64,000 bases of DNA from contig CAJUSD010000002.1 in NCBI GenBank assembly GCA_910589145.1, forward strand, positions 154,005 through 218,004. Reading direction: 5' to 3'. Each line of letters starts with the position of its first letter. The stretch's first letter is position 1. A program made the translations under genes and the position numbers. Of the stretch, positions 9,127 to 17,134 are shown in pieces. Under the pieces are notes generated by a model, which was not told the origin of the DNA, ran no database searches, and worked only from the letters and a program-made list of their open reading frames with translations. This DNA is from an uncultured Oscillospiraceae bacterium (GTDB lineage Bacteria; Bacillota; Clostridia; Oscillospirales; Ruminococcaceae).

Positions 9127-9174
9127 AATGGATTTCCTGGAGCTAAGAAAGCCCCAGGAAATCCATTTTTTAGG
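9127..9174. terminator. Bidirectional intrinsic terminator
   Basis: Long inverted repeat with arms AATGGATTTCCTGG and CCAGGAAATCCATT (about 9127-9140 and 9154-9167) with T-tracts on both sides. It lies just after the convergent ends of the AT-rich orphan gene and the GH42 gene. Confidence 0.8.
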
Positions 9175-9179
9175 AGAAC

Positions 9180-11243
9180 TTACAGGTTTTCCTCTGTCAC
9201 AAGGAATCCATAACGTTTCAATTCCGTTTTGCTGCACGCTGAAAGCACTGTTCCATCCAGCATATTTTTACATTTTGCTGGTATAGGGGGGATTGTAATA
9301 GAATCTTCTGAAAAATTAAGATAAAAGCGGTAACGTTTTTTCCCATTGACGCGGGAATGGATTTCCAGTCCAGGCGGAAGCGGTGCGAAACCAAGATGTT
9401 TTTCCTTAAAGAGATCAGAGTAAATATCCAGTAAACAGCTTTCTTCCACCTTTGCGGCAATGTGAACGGAAATACCCTTTCCAAATGGGTGTACCGTTAT
9501 GGCTGGCTCTCCTTCATAAAAATCTTCCAGATAGCAGCCAGCGGTTTTAGCCCCCCTCATAGAAAGCAGCTCACAGAACTCGGCTGCATGGTATTTCTTC
9601 CCATTCCAGCGGACGCTGTTCTGCTGCCCCGGGTATAAAGTATCCAGTTCTGCGGCTTCCACACCAGTAATCTCCATCAAACCATCCCCAGGAAATCCTC
9701 CCAAAAAGGCCAGCGTGTTTTCATCTACATAGCCAGTCAGCCAGGTAGTAATGAGCGCTCCCCCATTTGATACAAATTCCTTTAGCCTTTGAACAACTCC
9801 GGGCTTGAGCATATATAACATAGGGGCGGCAATCAAATCATACCCCTCGAAAGATTCTGTGCTGGAAATAACATCCGGGTCTTCCCCCAGGCGGAGCATT
9901 GTACGGAAATGCTGAATACAGGTTTCATTGTATTTTTTATCCTGTTTTGCTGCTCCAGCCATATCTTCAATCGCCCAGCGGTTTTCCCAATCATAAATAA
10001 CAGCGGTTTTAGGTGTTGGAACTGAGCCGGCTATATCGGAAAGGGATTTCATCAGGTTTCCAACTTCACTGACCTCTTGAAAGACACGTGTGTCGTCACG
10101 GCCTGTATGATTTACAACCGCTCCATGAAATTGTTCAAACGACCCCCGTCCCATACGGAATTGGAAATATAAAACTGTATCCGATCCGCTGGCAACAGCC
10201 TGCAAACAGGAAAGCTGATGGAGTCCAGGACGTTTCAACTTGTTGTAAGGCATCCAGTTTACCTGGGAAGGGGTACTTTCCATAAGCATAAAAGGCTGTC
10301 CACGTTTCATGGAACGCATTAGGGAATGATTAAAGGCTGTTTCGGAGGCCACTTCGTATAAAGGCTGTTCATTGTGCCAGCGGGGATATGCATCCCAGGA
10401 GATAATATCCAGTTCTTTTGCAATCTGATTATAGTCCAGTCCCCCGAACAGCCACATAAAGTTTGTGGTTACAGGCAGGCTGGGGGCAAATTGCTGGAGG
10501 GGTTCTATTTCATTCCGAATAAATTCGGCGGTATTGTTGGTAGTAAACCTCCGCCAATCCAACAGCAATCCCAAAACCGAATGTTCCCCTTGGTCCATGG
10601 GTGGGTCAACCTGTTCAAAAGAATTGTAAGTATGGCTCCAGAAGCCAGTCCACCAGGCATGGTTCAACTCCTGAATGTTATTGTGATACCGCTCCCTGAG
10701 CCAATCCTGGAATTTTTTCCGGCATAAATCGCAGTAACAGGCTCCGCTGTATTCGTTAGAAAGATGCCATAGAATGACTCCGGGATGCTCTCCATAACGT
10801 TTTGCAAGGCGGGTATTCATTTCCCTGACTTTCTGACGGTATATCGGGGAGGACGGACAATGGTTATGCCGTCCTCCATGAAGATTTCGCTTCCCATTGG
10901 GAAGAACCCTCCTGACTTCCGGGTATTTTTCATCCATCCAGGCAGGGCGCGCCCCGGATGGTGTTGCTAAAATGGTATAGACTCCATTTTGGTAAAGACG
11001 TTCTATAACTTGATCCATCCACTCAAAATGATAGGTTCCCTCTTCCGGCTCCAAAGCGGACCAGGCAAAAATCCCCAGGGATGCAGAATTAATCCCTGCC
11101 TTTTTCATCAATTCAACATCTTTTTCCAAAATATCAGGCCGGTCAAGCCATTGATCTGGGTTATAATCCCCTCCATGGAGCAAGCCGTTCACCTGAGGAA
11201 ACAAAGGGGTATAAGTATGGCTGCGGCTGGATGGATTTTCCAT
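9180..11243 (-). CDS. GH42 beta-galactosidase
   Basis: 687-aa retaining beta-galactosidase of family 42. The TIM barrel carries the general acid/base Glu164 (HLSNEYSG) and the nucleophile Glu322 (LMESTPSQVNW); the family zinc cluster is present as Cys129, Cys169, Cys171 and Cys174. A trimerisation domain and short C-terminal beta domain follow, so the protein is complete. There is no signal peptide, hence a cytoplasmic enzyme acting on short galactosides such as galacto-oligosaccharides or the galactose of host glycans. The ATG at 11243 has GAAGG 9 bases upstream; a longer frame to 11306 lacks one. It is divergent from the aldolase gene, sharing a 240-base control region. Confidence 0.95.
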   Translation of the reverse strand: MENPSSRSHTYTPLFPQVNGLLHGGDYNPDQWLDRPDILEKDVELMKKAGINSASLGIFAWSALEPEEGTYHFEWMDQVIERLYQNGVYTILATPSGARPAWMDEKYPEVRRVLPNGKRNLHGGRHNHCPSSPIYRQKVREMNTRLAKRYGEHPGVILWHLSNEYSGACYCDLCRKKFQDWLRERYHNNIQELNHAWWTGFWSHTYNSFEQVDPPMDQGEHSVLGLLLDWRRFTTNNTAEFIRNEIEPLQQFAPSLPVTTNFMWLFGGLDYNQIAKELDIISWDAYPRWHNEQPLYEVASETAFNHSLMRSMKRGQPFMLMESTPSQVNWMPYNKLKRPGLHQLSCLQAVASGSDTVLYFQFRMGRGSFEQFHGAVVNHTGRDDTRVFQEVSEVGNLMKSLSDIAGSVPTPKTAVIYDWENRWAIEDMAGAAKQDKKYNETCIQHFRTMLRLGEDPDVISSTESFEGYDLIAAPMLYMLKPGVVQRLKEFVSNGGALITTWLTGYVDENTLAFLGGFPGDGLMEITGVEAAELDTLYPGQQNSVRWNGKKYHAAEFCELLSMRGAKTAGCYLEDFYEGEPAITVHPFGKGISVHIAAKVEESCLLDIYSDLFKEKHLGFAPLPPGLEIHSRVNGKKRYRFYLNFSEDSITIPPIPAKCKNMLDGTVLSACSKTELKRYGFLVTEENL

Positions 11244-11356
11244 AGTAAAAACCTTCTTTCTTAAAAAATAAGGGGAAAGTTGAATTTTTCCTGCTGCTTC
11301 TATCATACCATGCCAAGATAGAAAAAAGCAACGTTGAAATAGCCGCTTTCTTGAAA

Positions 11357-11385
11357 TTGACAGGTATTAATCTTTATGCTACTAT
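11357..11385 (+). promoter_or_regulatory. Upstream promoter P1 of aldolase gene
   Basis: TTGACA at 11357-11362, 17 bases, TACTAT at 11380-11385. It would give a leader of about 95 bases that includes the 11409-11434 palindrome. Confidence 0.6.
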
Positions 11386-11408
11386 GTTTATAAACAACAG
11401 CTATTTCT

Positions 11409-11434
11409 GAAAAAATGCAACCGTGCATTTTTTC
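11409..11434. promoter_or_regulatory. Palindromic operator candidate
   Basis: Perfect inverted repeat, arms GAAAAAATGCA and TGCATTTTTTC of 11 bases with a 4-base centre (ACCG). It ends one base before the -35 box of a second promoter and lies downstream of the first, which is a typical place for a repressor site. In RNA it would also form a hairpin followed by few U residues, so an attenuator is possible but less likely. Confidence 0.55.
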
Positions 11435-11435
11435 G

Positions 11436-11464
11436 TTGACAGTCATTTTAAAACGACATATAAC
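11436..11464 (+). promoter_or_regulatory. Proximal promoter P2 of aldolase gene
   Basis: TTGACA at 11436-11441, 17-base spacer, TATAAC at 11459-11464. Transcription would start near 11470, right at the AGGAGG ribosome site (11471-11476), giving a very short leader. Confidence 0.5.
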
Positions 11465-11485
11465 CGCAGCAGGAGGAATAAAATT

Positions 11486-12403
11486 ATGACTTCAACAGCC
11501 AAAAACGGGGTATGGCCTGTTATGCTGACCCCTTTTACTGAGACAGGAAAAATTGATTATAAGGGATTAGAGGCTTTAATGCAATGGTATGAGGAAGGCG
11601 GCGTAAGCGGCCTGTTCGCCGTCTGCCAGTCCAGCGAGATGTTTTATCTGAGTTTGCAGGAACGGATAGAGCTTTCACGCTTTATCAAAAAAAATGCTCA
11701 TGTCCCTGTAATCTCTTCCGGGCACATTTCATACAGTATTGACGACCAAATTGACGAATTGAAACGGGTTGCTGACACTGGGGTTGACGCTGTAATCCTT
11801 ATTACCAACCGTCTTGCTGAACAGGGCAGCAGTCCAGAGCTTTGGACAGAAAACCTGAATCTCATTTTAAATGCCCTGCCAAAAGAGCTTCCGCTGGGTT
11901 TTTATGAATGCCCCTATCCCTATAAACGTTTGATATCTATGGAAGAAATCCGTTATGCAGCAAATACGGGGCGGTTTCATTTCCTGAAAGATACCTGTTG
12001 TGATGCGGCATTGATTCGGCAGCGGCTTGAAACAATTCGCGGGACAAACCTGCAGCTTTTCAACGCCAATTCTGCAACCCTTTTAGATTCCCTTCAACAT
12101 GGCGCAGCAGGTTTTTCCGGGGTTATGGCAAATTTCCATCCCAAATTATACGCCTGGCTTTGCGAAAACTGGAAAAAGGAACCCGAAAAGGCAAAAATTG
12201 TCCAAGCTTTTTTAACAATGGCCTCCCAAATTGAAAAGCAGCTATACCCTGTCAATGCAAAAGAACATCTAAAAAATCAGAACCTCCCCATTACCACCTA
12301 TACCAGAACCAAAAACCATCATGAAATGTCTCCGCTTTTCAGCAGTGAGGTAAAGCAGTTAGAGCAGCTAACTGAATGGATTCAGCAGCAATTACAAATA
12401 TAG
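11486..12403 (+). CDS. DHDPS/N-acetylneuraminate lyase family aldolase
   Basis: 305-aa class I aldolase of the DapA/NanA superfamily, a (beta/alpha)8 barrel that forms a Schiff base with a 2-oxo acid. Catalytic residues are Lys168 (HFLKDTC) and Tyr140 (GFYECPYP). The usual GTTGE phosphate/carboxylate loop is altered to GVSGLFAVCQSSE, so it is unlikely to be the lysine-pathway dihydrodipicolinate synthase; lyases for sialic acid or sugar 2-keto-3-deoxy acids are more plausible. The ATG at 11486 follows AGGAGG by 9 bases. Divergent placement from the GH42 gene suggests a role in catabolism of glycan-derived sugars, but no transporter or kinase is adjacent to confirm the pathway. Confidence 0.85.
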   Translation: MTSTAKNGVWPVMLTPFTETGKIDYKGLEALMQWYEEGGVSGLFAVCQSSEMFYLSLQERIELSRFIKKNAHVPVISSGHISYSIDDQIDELKRVADTGVDAVILITNRLAEQGSSPELWTENLNLILNALPKELPLGFYECPYPYKRLISMEEIRYAANTGRFHFLKDTCCDAALIRQRLETIRGTNLQLFNANSATLLDSLQHGAAGFSGVMANFHPKLYAWLCENWKKEPEKAKIVQAFLTMASQIEKQLYPVNAKEHLKNQNLPITTYTRTKNHHEMSPLFSSEVKQLEQLTEWIQQQLQI

Positions 12404-12438
12404 TTAGATTTTGAGATTCTCTTATATAAAATTGTCTT

Positions 12439-12481
12439 ATTGTCAACTGTTTTAAAAAGAACAGTTGACAATTTTCTTTTT
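12439..12481 (+). terminator. Terminator of aldolase gene, overlapping BirA box 1
   Basis: A 13-base perfect inverted repeat, ATTGTCAACTGTT (12439-12451) and AACAGTTGACAAT (12460-12472), is followed by TTTCTTTTT. It fits an intrinsic terminator, but the same arms match a BirA operator (separate entry); both uses are possible. Confidence 0.6.
12441..12470. promoter_or_regulatory. BirA-type biotin operator 1
   Basis: TGTCAACT (12441-12448), 14 bases, AGTTGACA (12463-12470). This has the form of the Firmicute BirA site TGTnAACy-N14/15-rGTTnACA. It covers the -35 box (TTGACA, 12465-12470) of the bioY promoter, so bound biotinyl-AMP-BirA would block RNA polymerase. Confidence 0.75.
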
Positions 12482-12493
12482 ATCCTTTATAAT
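12465..12493 (+). promoter_or_regulatory. bioY promoter
   Basis: Consensus TTGACA (12465-12470), 17 bases, consensus TATAAT (12488-12493). Both boxes are perfect, so the promoter should be strong unless repressed. Transcription starts near 12500, inside BirA-type operator 2. Confidence 0.85.
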
Positions 12494-12523
12494 GTCAACC
12501 GTAAATCTTAAATTTGGTTGACA
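12493..12523. promoter_or_regulatory. BirA-type biotin operator 2
   Basis: TGTCAACC (12493-12500), 15 bases, GGTTGACA (12516-12523): an exact match to the BirA pattern TGTnAACC-N15-GGTTnACA. It overlaps the end of the -10 box and the transcription start. Confidence 0.82.
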
Positions 12524-12551
12524 ATAAAAAAAGGCAGTAAGGAGAATGATT

Positions 12552-13199
12552 ATGAAGCCAAAAATGAGTACCCGTGAACTAACAAAAACCGCCCTATGTG
12601 TCGCCCTTCTGTGCATTTCATCCTATATTTCGTTTCCGATTCCCTTTACACCTATTGTTATTACGGCTCAAACCCTGGTAGTCAGTCTAATTGGGCTGAT
12701 ACTAAATCCAATGGAGTCATTCCTATCTACACTGATATTTATGCTTCTTGGATGCGTTGGACTGCCTGTTTTTTCCGGTGGTACGGCTGGCATAGGAAAA
12801 TTATTTGGGCCTACAGGGGGATTTATCATTGGATTTCTGGCTGCTGCTCCTCTAATTTCTTTCACAAAGGGCAAAAAAGTAAATCCTATAAGATATTTTC
12901 TTTCTACTGTGTTGATTGGAATGGTAATTATAGATCTATGTGGGACGCTGATGTTCAGCATCCAACAGCAAATGACAGCAGCACAATCCTTTTCCATAGG
13001 GGTACTAATTAGCGCGCTTTCTCCTTCTTCGCTTTTTAAAGTGCTTTCAGCCACTGTAATCCCCTTTATTCCTGGTGATTTAATTAAATGTGTGTTAGCA
13101 GTGGCTGTTGGGACAGCTCTGAATAAAATCCCCGGTTTTCAATCTGTTTCTGCAGCTGTAAAAGAGGAACAAAAACATCCCGAAGGCACTATTTCATAA
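12552..13199 (+). CDS. bioY: Biotin transporter BioY, ECF S component
   Basis: 215-aa integral membrane protein with about six hydrophobic segments. The N-terminal segment (LTKTALCVALLCISSYI), the FSGGTAGIGKLFGPTGGF region and the C-terminal FIPGDLIKC motif are those of BioY, the substrate-binding S component of energy-coupling-factor biotin transporters. No A1/A2/T module genes are nearby, so it would use the shared ECF module or work alone. Of two ATGs (12546, 12552) the second has proper spacing from AAGGAG at 12539-12544. Two BirA-type operators overlap its promoter, which predicts repression by biotin. A Lys/Glu-rich tail of about 15 residues ends the protein. Confidence 0.95.
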   Translation: MKPKMSTRELTKTALCVALLCISSYISFPIPFTPIVITAQTLVVSLIGLILNPMESFLSTLIFMLLGCVGLPVFSGGTAGIGKLFGPTGGFIIGFLAAAPLISFTKGKKVNPIRYFLSTVLIGMVIIDLCGTLMFSIQQQMTAAQSFSIGVLISALSPSSLFKVLSATVIPFIPGDLIKCVLAVAVGTALNKIPGFQSVSAAVKEEQKHPEGTIS

Positions 13200-13225
13200 A
13201 ATCTAATAATCGCCCAATATCTCTT

Positions 13226-13290
13226 GATACAGCCCCCTTAGAGTAGGCACTCGAAAAAAGTTTACGAGTGTACACTAAGGGGGCTATTTG
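13226..13290. repeat. Imperfect inverted repeat beside IS remnant
   Basis: Arms AGCCCCCTTAG (about 13230-13240) and CTAAGGGGGCT (13276-13286), with a second paired segment GCACTCG/CGAGTG inside. It directly precedes the start of an IS3-type orfA remnant, so it may be a remnant of the element's end or of a terminator that protected it. Confidence 0.5.
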
Positions 13291-13291
13291 T

Positions 13292-13351
13292 ATGTCTAAA
13301 CAAATACGTCAGAAATATAGTGCGGAACCAAAGCAGGAGGCAGTACAATAA
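13292..13351 (+). pseudogene. IS3-family transposase orfA remnant (N-terminus only)
   Basis: ATG at 13292 opens a 19-codon frame reading MSKQIRQKYSAEPKQEAVQ before a stop. The KYSxExKxEAV pattern is the usual N-terminus of IS3-family OrfA proteins, whose helix-turn-helix should follow. Nothing of the rest remains: the next bases belong to a composite intergenic repeat starting at 13355. There is no good ribosome site. Only the short similarity supports this call. Confidence 0.5.
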
Positions 13352-13354
13352 TAT

Positions 13355-13528
13355 CCGCAAATTAGAATTCTCTAGATTCAAAATCCCTCTATCATGTTTG
13401 GCGAAAACTGAACCCGTTCTCCTAAAAAGGAATTCTGCTTTTGCAAACGGGATTTTTAGGAGTGCAGCTTTACTGTACATAGTTTTACTGCATGTCTCCC
13501 TAGGCACCAAACCTTTTTAATCGGTTTT
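13355..13528 (-). repeat. Composite intergenic element, copy 1 (15-bp-repeat interior)
   Basis: Read on the minus strand it begins AAAACCGATTAAAAAGGTTT (13528-13509), contains about two degenerate units of a 15-bp tandem repeat (13458-13497), then a CCCGTTTGCAAAAGCAGAA module, and ends GAATTCTAATTTGCGG (13370-13355). The same ends in the same order bound copy 2 at 42.66-42.93 kb, whose interior is a large hairpin instead. It abuts the truncated IS3 orfA. Confidence 0.7.
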
Positions 13529-13571
13529 AAGCAGTGCCTATCTTAAGTTTATGCTTACAGATTTTCAATTA

Positions 13572-14768
13572 CTAAAAATTTTCCATCTTTGCAATCTTAA
13601 TTCCTGTATAATAGTGGTTCAAAATATCCTGCCAACTTTCCCCGTTTTCCCCCAGATACTCCGCACCATACTGTGACATTCCAACCCCATGCCCATATCC
13701 GCATACGCGAAACAGAAAAGAGCCGTTAATATATTCTACTGTAAAATTTGACGAACGGAGCCCCAAAGCGTTGCGAATGTCCATCCCTTCCAGTTGTTCC
13801 CCACAAAGGGTAAGTGCGGTTACATAGCCTGAACTGCTCCGTTCAAAGTCGCTGAACCATCCAGCCGGTTCGCCGCTGAATTCTGATTCAGAAAGCAGCC
13901 CAGCCATAGACAAAGCCTCTTTCAAACCATCTGGAGAAAAAAGTTCAGCCGTTTCATAATTGGGAGCATATTGATCTCCAATACTATCCACCGGAACTAA
14001 ATATGGAGCCGAACCCTGCCAAACATTGGAAGCATCCTCTGTTTTTCCTGCGCATATTGAGTGGTATGCTGCAACAATTGGATTTTCCTGATACAGCATA
14101 ACATATCCTAACACTGGATTTACTGCCTGTTCAATGGTATCCCAGTATGCAGAACCGTTTTCCTCCCCATAACGTTCTAAGTATTGTTCCCGTGTTACAT
14201 ATCCCTTCCAGTTGGAAGGATCTGCTGCAAAATCCGCCCCATGCAGGGAAGGATCTGGCTGTTTGGCGTTATCGTATTTTGCACGAAGGGCATAGGTATA
14301 ACAGGCTACTGCCTGAGCCTTTAATGCTTCCGGCGAAAATGTCGGAGGCATTTCTGCGCTTACAGCGCATATCGTATATTCCCGCGCCAATAAATGGTGC
14401 TGTTCCCCAGTCGATAAATCATAAATAATAAAACTTTCGCTGTTGGGAAGGCTGATTGATGCTGGAGCTGCTGCCATACTTGAGCTGGAGGGAATTAAGG
14501 TTGGAAGGGAATCCGCTTCAGAAGGTTCCGATGGGGCATCCTCTAATTTGTTTTCTGAAGAAGCTTTAGGGATAACAACAGAATTTTGATTGCTGAAAAC
14601 TTCTTGTTCGCTTTGGCTGGCTGATTGGGGCGCTTGCTGAGAAGGGGAGATATTAGGCTCGCTTGTCCTGCTTTCCTCCGTAAAACGAGTTGTCACCCCC
14701 AACGCTGCTAACGGAATACAAAAAATTAACAGTGCCAAACACAAACATAACATAAGGTTTACTTTCAT
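13572..14768 (-). CDS. SpoIID/LytB-domain protein
   Basis: 398-aa exported protein: signal-anchor at residues 2-26, a Ser/Pro/Glu-rich linker to about residue 110, then a complete SpoIID domain. Family members of this fold (SpoIID itself is a lytic transglycosylase) cleave or help cleave peptidoglycan during engulfment; the ICAVSAEMPPTFSPEALKAQ segment holds the likely catalytic Glu, and YHSICAGKTEDASNVW and YGHGVGMSQYGAEYLG are conserved. It may be SpoIID or a paralogue, since the usual neighbours (spoIIIAH/spoIIQ or murAA) are absent. The ATG at 14768 has AGGAAG 6 bases upstream, unlike the frame's earlier ATG at 14810. Confidence 0.88.
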   Translation of the reverse strand: MKVNLMLCLCLALLIFCIPLAALGVTTRFTEESRTSEPNISPSQQAPQSASQSEQEVFSNQNSVVIPKASSENKLEDAPSEPSEADSLPTLIPSSSSMAAAPASISLPNSESFIIYDLSTGEQHHLLAREYTICAVSAEMPPTFSPEALKAQAVACYTYALRAKYDNAKQPDPSLHGADFAADPSNWKGYVTREQYLERYGEENGSAYWDTIEQAVNPVLGYVMLYQENPIVAAYHSICAGKTEDASNVWQGSAPYLVPVDSIGDQYAPNYETAELFSPDGLKEALSMAGLLSESEFSGEPAGWFSDFERSSSGYVTALTLCGEQLEGMDIRNALGLRSSNFTVEYINGSFLFRVCGYGHGVGMSQYGAEYLGENGESWQDILNHYYTGIKIAKMENF

Positions 14769-14943
14769 TTTTTTCTTCCTTTCTTTCATAATTTCTTGGG
14801 CTGTTATCATTCTTTGGAAATAGGTTTTTGGGTTGTTTTACGATTTTGGTCTGTAATTTCATTTTACCCGTGTCGAATTCTCCTTTATTATGAAAGATAT
14901 TATATAAAATCCTTCATTTTTAAAAAAAGCGTTGTATAAAGAA

Positions 14944-14972
14944 TTGACATTTTTTCTGGATTAGAGTACAAT
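14944..14972 (+). promoter_or_regulatory. Promoter of citrate synthase gene
   Basis: TTGACA at 14944-14949, 17 bases, TACAAT at 14967-14972, about 80 bases ahead of the start codon. Confidence 0.7.
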
Positions 14973-15050
14973 AATAGTAATACTCTTTTTAGTTATATCT
15001 CATTTATTGGAAAAAGGTCTGCTATAAAATGAATGACGGGGTGAAGAATA

Positions 15051-16430
15051 ATGCAAAATATAAGTTTGCCAATTAGCTATGACAAGCGGGATGCTATATG
15101 GGATATCCAATCCATATGCAGTCAATTCAAAGAATATAACACCATAGACACAGATTTGTATAAAGTCTATCCGGTAGCGCGCGGACTTAGAAATCCAGAC
15201 GGTACTGGTGTTGTGGCTGGACTGACTCAAATCTGTAACGTTCACGGATATGTTATAGATGAAGGCGAAAAATCCCCTGTTGAGGGGCGGCTTTCCTATC
15301 GTGGCATAGATGTAAACAATTTGATAAAAGGTTGTATTGAAGAAAACCGTTTTGGTTATGAGGAAGCCGCCTGGCTTCTTTTGGTTGGAAAACTTCCGAC
15401 CAAGGAACAGCTTACTACAATGAGGGAACTTATGACCTTATATCGTGAGCTGCCTGACAGCTTTGCAGAGGATGTTCTGATGAAAACCCCTTCAAACCAG
15501 TTAATGATTCAGCTTTCCAGGGGTGTATTAGGGCTTTATTTCTATGATGAAAATCCAGATGATCTTTCAATCGAAAATCAAATGCGCCAATCCCTTCAGC
15601 TAATTGCAAGGCTTCCCAGTATTATGGTTATGGCGTATCAGATTAAGCGGCGCTTTTGGGATAAGGAGAGCATGTATTTTCATCAGCCCTTACCAGACCA
15701 GTCTATTTCCCAAACTATTTTGAGGATGCTTCGCGCTGACACCCAATTTACCGAGGAAGAAGCCCGGCTTTTGGATATCTGTATGATTCTTCACGCTGAA
15801 CATGGCGGCGGTAATAACTCTACCTTTGCCACACGTGTCCTTTCCTCCTCCGGTACTGATATTTACGCTGCAATTTCTGCCGGAATCGGTTCCCTGAAAG
15901 GCCCCCGGCATGGCGGCGCCAACAAAAAGGTCCGTGAAATGGTTGAATTTATGAAACAAGATATTAAGCATTGGGATAACGACGCTGAAGTAAAGGATTA
16001 CTTATTCCAGCTTGCCGGGAAACAGGCAGGGGATAGATCCGGGCTTATTTATGGAATGGGCCATGCAGTATATACGAAAAGCGATCCAAGAGCAGTCATT
16101 TTGAAACGAAGTGCAAGAAGACTTGCTGCTGCTAAAGGCTTTGAAGATGAATTCGCCTTATTGGAAGCTGTTGAACGCCTTGCCCCGGAAGTTTTGGCGG
16201 AAAAAGGAAAAGATAAAGTCATTTGTGCAAACGTAGATCTGTATTCAGGATTGGTTTATAAAATGCTTGGTATTCCTGACGAATTACATACCCCAATATT
16301 TGCCGCTGCCAGAGTTGCCGGATGGTGCGCCCACCGGATGGAGGAAATTGTCTGCGGCGGCAGGCTGATCCGCCCAGCGTATAAAGCTGTTCTGCCTCAT
16401 CAGGATTATCAGCCCTTAAAGGACAGATAA
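15051..16430 (+). CDS. gltA: Citrate synthase
   Basis: 459-aa citrate (Si)-synthase/2-methylcitrate synthase family protein, condensing acetyl-CoA with oxaloacetate. The catalytic set is present: His251 (LHAEHGGGNNSTF), His338 (YGMGHAVY) and Asp396 (CANVDLYSG), with the GPRHGGAN loop at 285-292. It is longer than the common 370-430 residue forms because of an N-terminal extension of about 60 residues with VYPVARGLRNPDGTGVVAGLT, seen in a clostridial subgroup. It stands alone with its own promoter; no aconitase or isocitrate dehydrogenase gene is near, so it probably feeds glutamate synthesis rather than a full cycle. GGGGTG lies upstream of the ATG. Confidence 0.93.
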   Translation: MQNISLPISYDKRDAIWDIQSICSQFKEYNTIDTDLYKVYPVARGLRNPDGTGVVAGLTQICNVHGYVIDEGEKSPVEGRLSYRGIDVNNLIKGCIEENRFGYEEAAWLLLVGKLPTKEQLTTMRELMTLYRELPDSFAEDVLMKTPSNQLMIQLSRGVLGLYFYDENPDDLSIENQMRQSLQLIARLPSIMVMAYQIKRRFWDKESMYFHQPLPDQSISQTILRMLRADTQFTEEEARLLDICMILHAEHGGGNNSTFATRVLSSSGTDIYAAISAGIGSLKGPRHGGANKKVREMVEFMKQDIKHWDNDAEVKDYLFQLAGKQAGDRSGLIYGMGHAVYTKSDPRAVILKRSARRLAAAKGFEDEFALLEAVERLAPEVLAEKGKDKVICANVDLYSGLVYKMLGIPDELHTPIFAAARVAGWCAHRMEEIVCGGRLIRPAYKAVLPHQDYQPLKDR

Positions 16431-16445
16431 CAGAACGTAAAATAA

Positions 16446-16492
16446 AAAGGCAATAAGATTGCAGTTATGATAAATGCAATCTTATTGCCTAT
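16446..16492 (-). terminator. Intrinsic terminator of chromate transporter pair
   Basis: Perfect 16-base inverted repeat AGGCAATAAGATTGCA / TGCAATCTTATTGCCT (16448-16463 and 16475-16490). A T-tract (TTTTTATTTTA) follows on the minus strand, pointing to termination of the leftward transporter genes; it may also stop the citrate synthase transcript. Confidence 0.75.
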
Positions 16493-16564
16493 GTATTAAT
16501 ATAGGGGGCAGTGAAAAACGGAAACCGCCAGCCATTACTTTAAAAGGGTTTATATCCGTTAAAA

Positions 16565-17134
16565 CTAAAAACCAGTTAGAAGGTATACCGCTCCCCCAAC
16601 AATGCCACAGCTAAACATAACCAGAACAGGGGAGGGTTTCCATTTCTTCAGAATGAAAAAAGCAGCGGCAAACAAAAGAACCGAAACCAGATTTAAATGT
16701 TCCAAATGTATTGATCCCTTTTCCCCAAAAAAAGCAACCAACAGAATAGAAACCCCAGCAGATGCAATTAATGCGACGACAGCAGGTCTAAGTCCGGCTA
16801 AAATCCCCTGAATCATCTTTAAATTGCTATATTTAAAATACAAATAAGCCAAAATAGACATAATAATACAGGAAGGAAAAACACATCCAAAAGTAGCGGT
16901 AACCGCCCCCCATACTCCCTCGATACGAAGGCCGACAAAGGTAGCGGCGTTAATAGCAATAGGGCCAGGAGTCATTTCAGCAATTGTAATCAAGTCTGTA
17001 AATTCCATCATGGAAAGCCATGAATATTTTTCCACAACCTGTTCCTGGATAAGCGGCAGAGCTGCATAACCACCGCCAATGCTGAACAGGCCAATTTGAA
17101 AAAAGCTCCAAAACAATTGAATCAGCCTCATCAT
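16565..17134 (-). CDS. Chromate transporter half-protein (CHR family), downstream subunit
   Basis: 189-aa membrane protein with about six hydrophobic segments and the CHR-family signature FSIGGGYAALPLIQE near residue 18 plus ITIAEMTPGPIAINAATFVGLRIEG. Short CHR proteins act as a pair of half-transporters; family members have been linked to chromate efflux, though the physiological ion in anaerobes is unknown. The start overlaps the stop of the upstream half-gene by four bases, so the two are coupled and should form a heterodimer. Confidence 0.88.
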   Translation of the reverse strand: MMRLIQLFWSFFQIGLFSIGGGYAALPLIQEQVVEKYSWLSMMEFTDLITIAEMTPGPIAINAATFVGLRIEGVWGAVTATFGCVFPSCIIMSILAYLYFKYSNLKMIQGILAGLRPAVVALIASAGVSILLVAFFGEKGSIHLEHLNLVSVLLFAAAFFILKKWKPSPVLVMFSCGIVGGAVYLLTGF

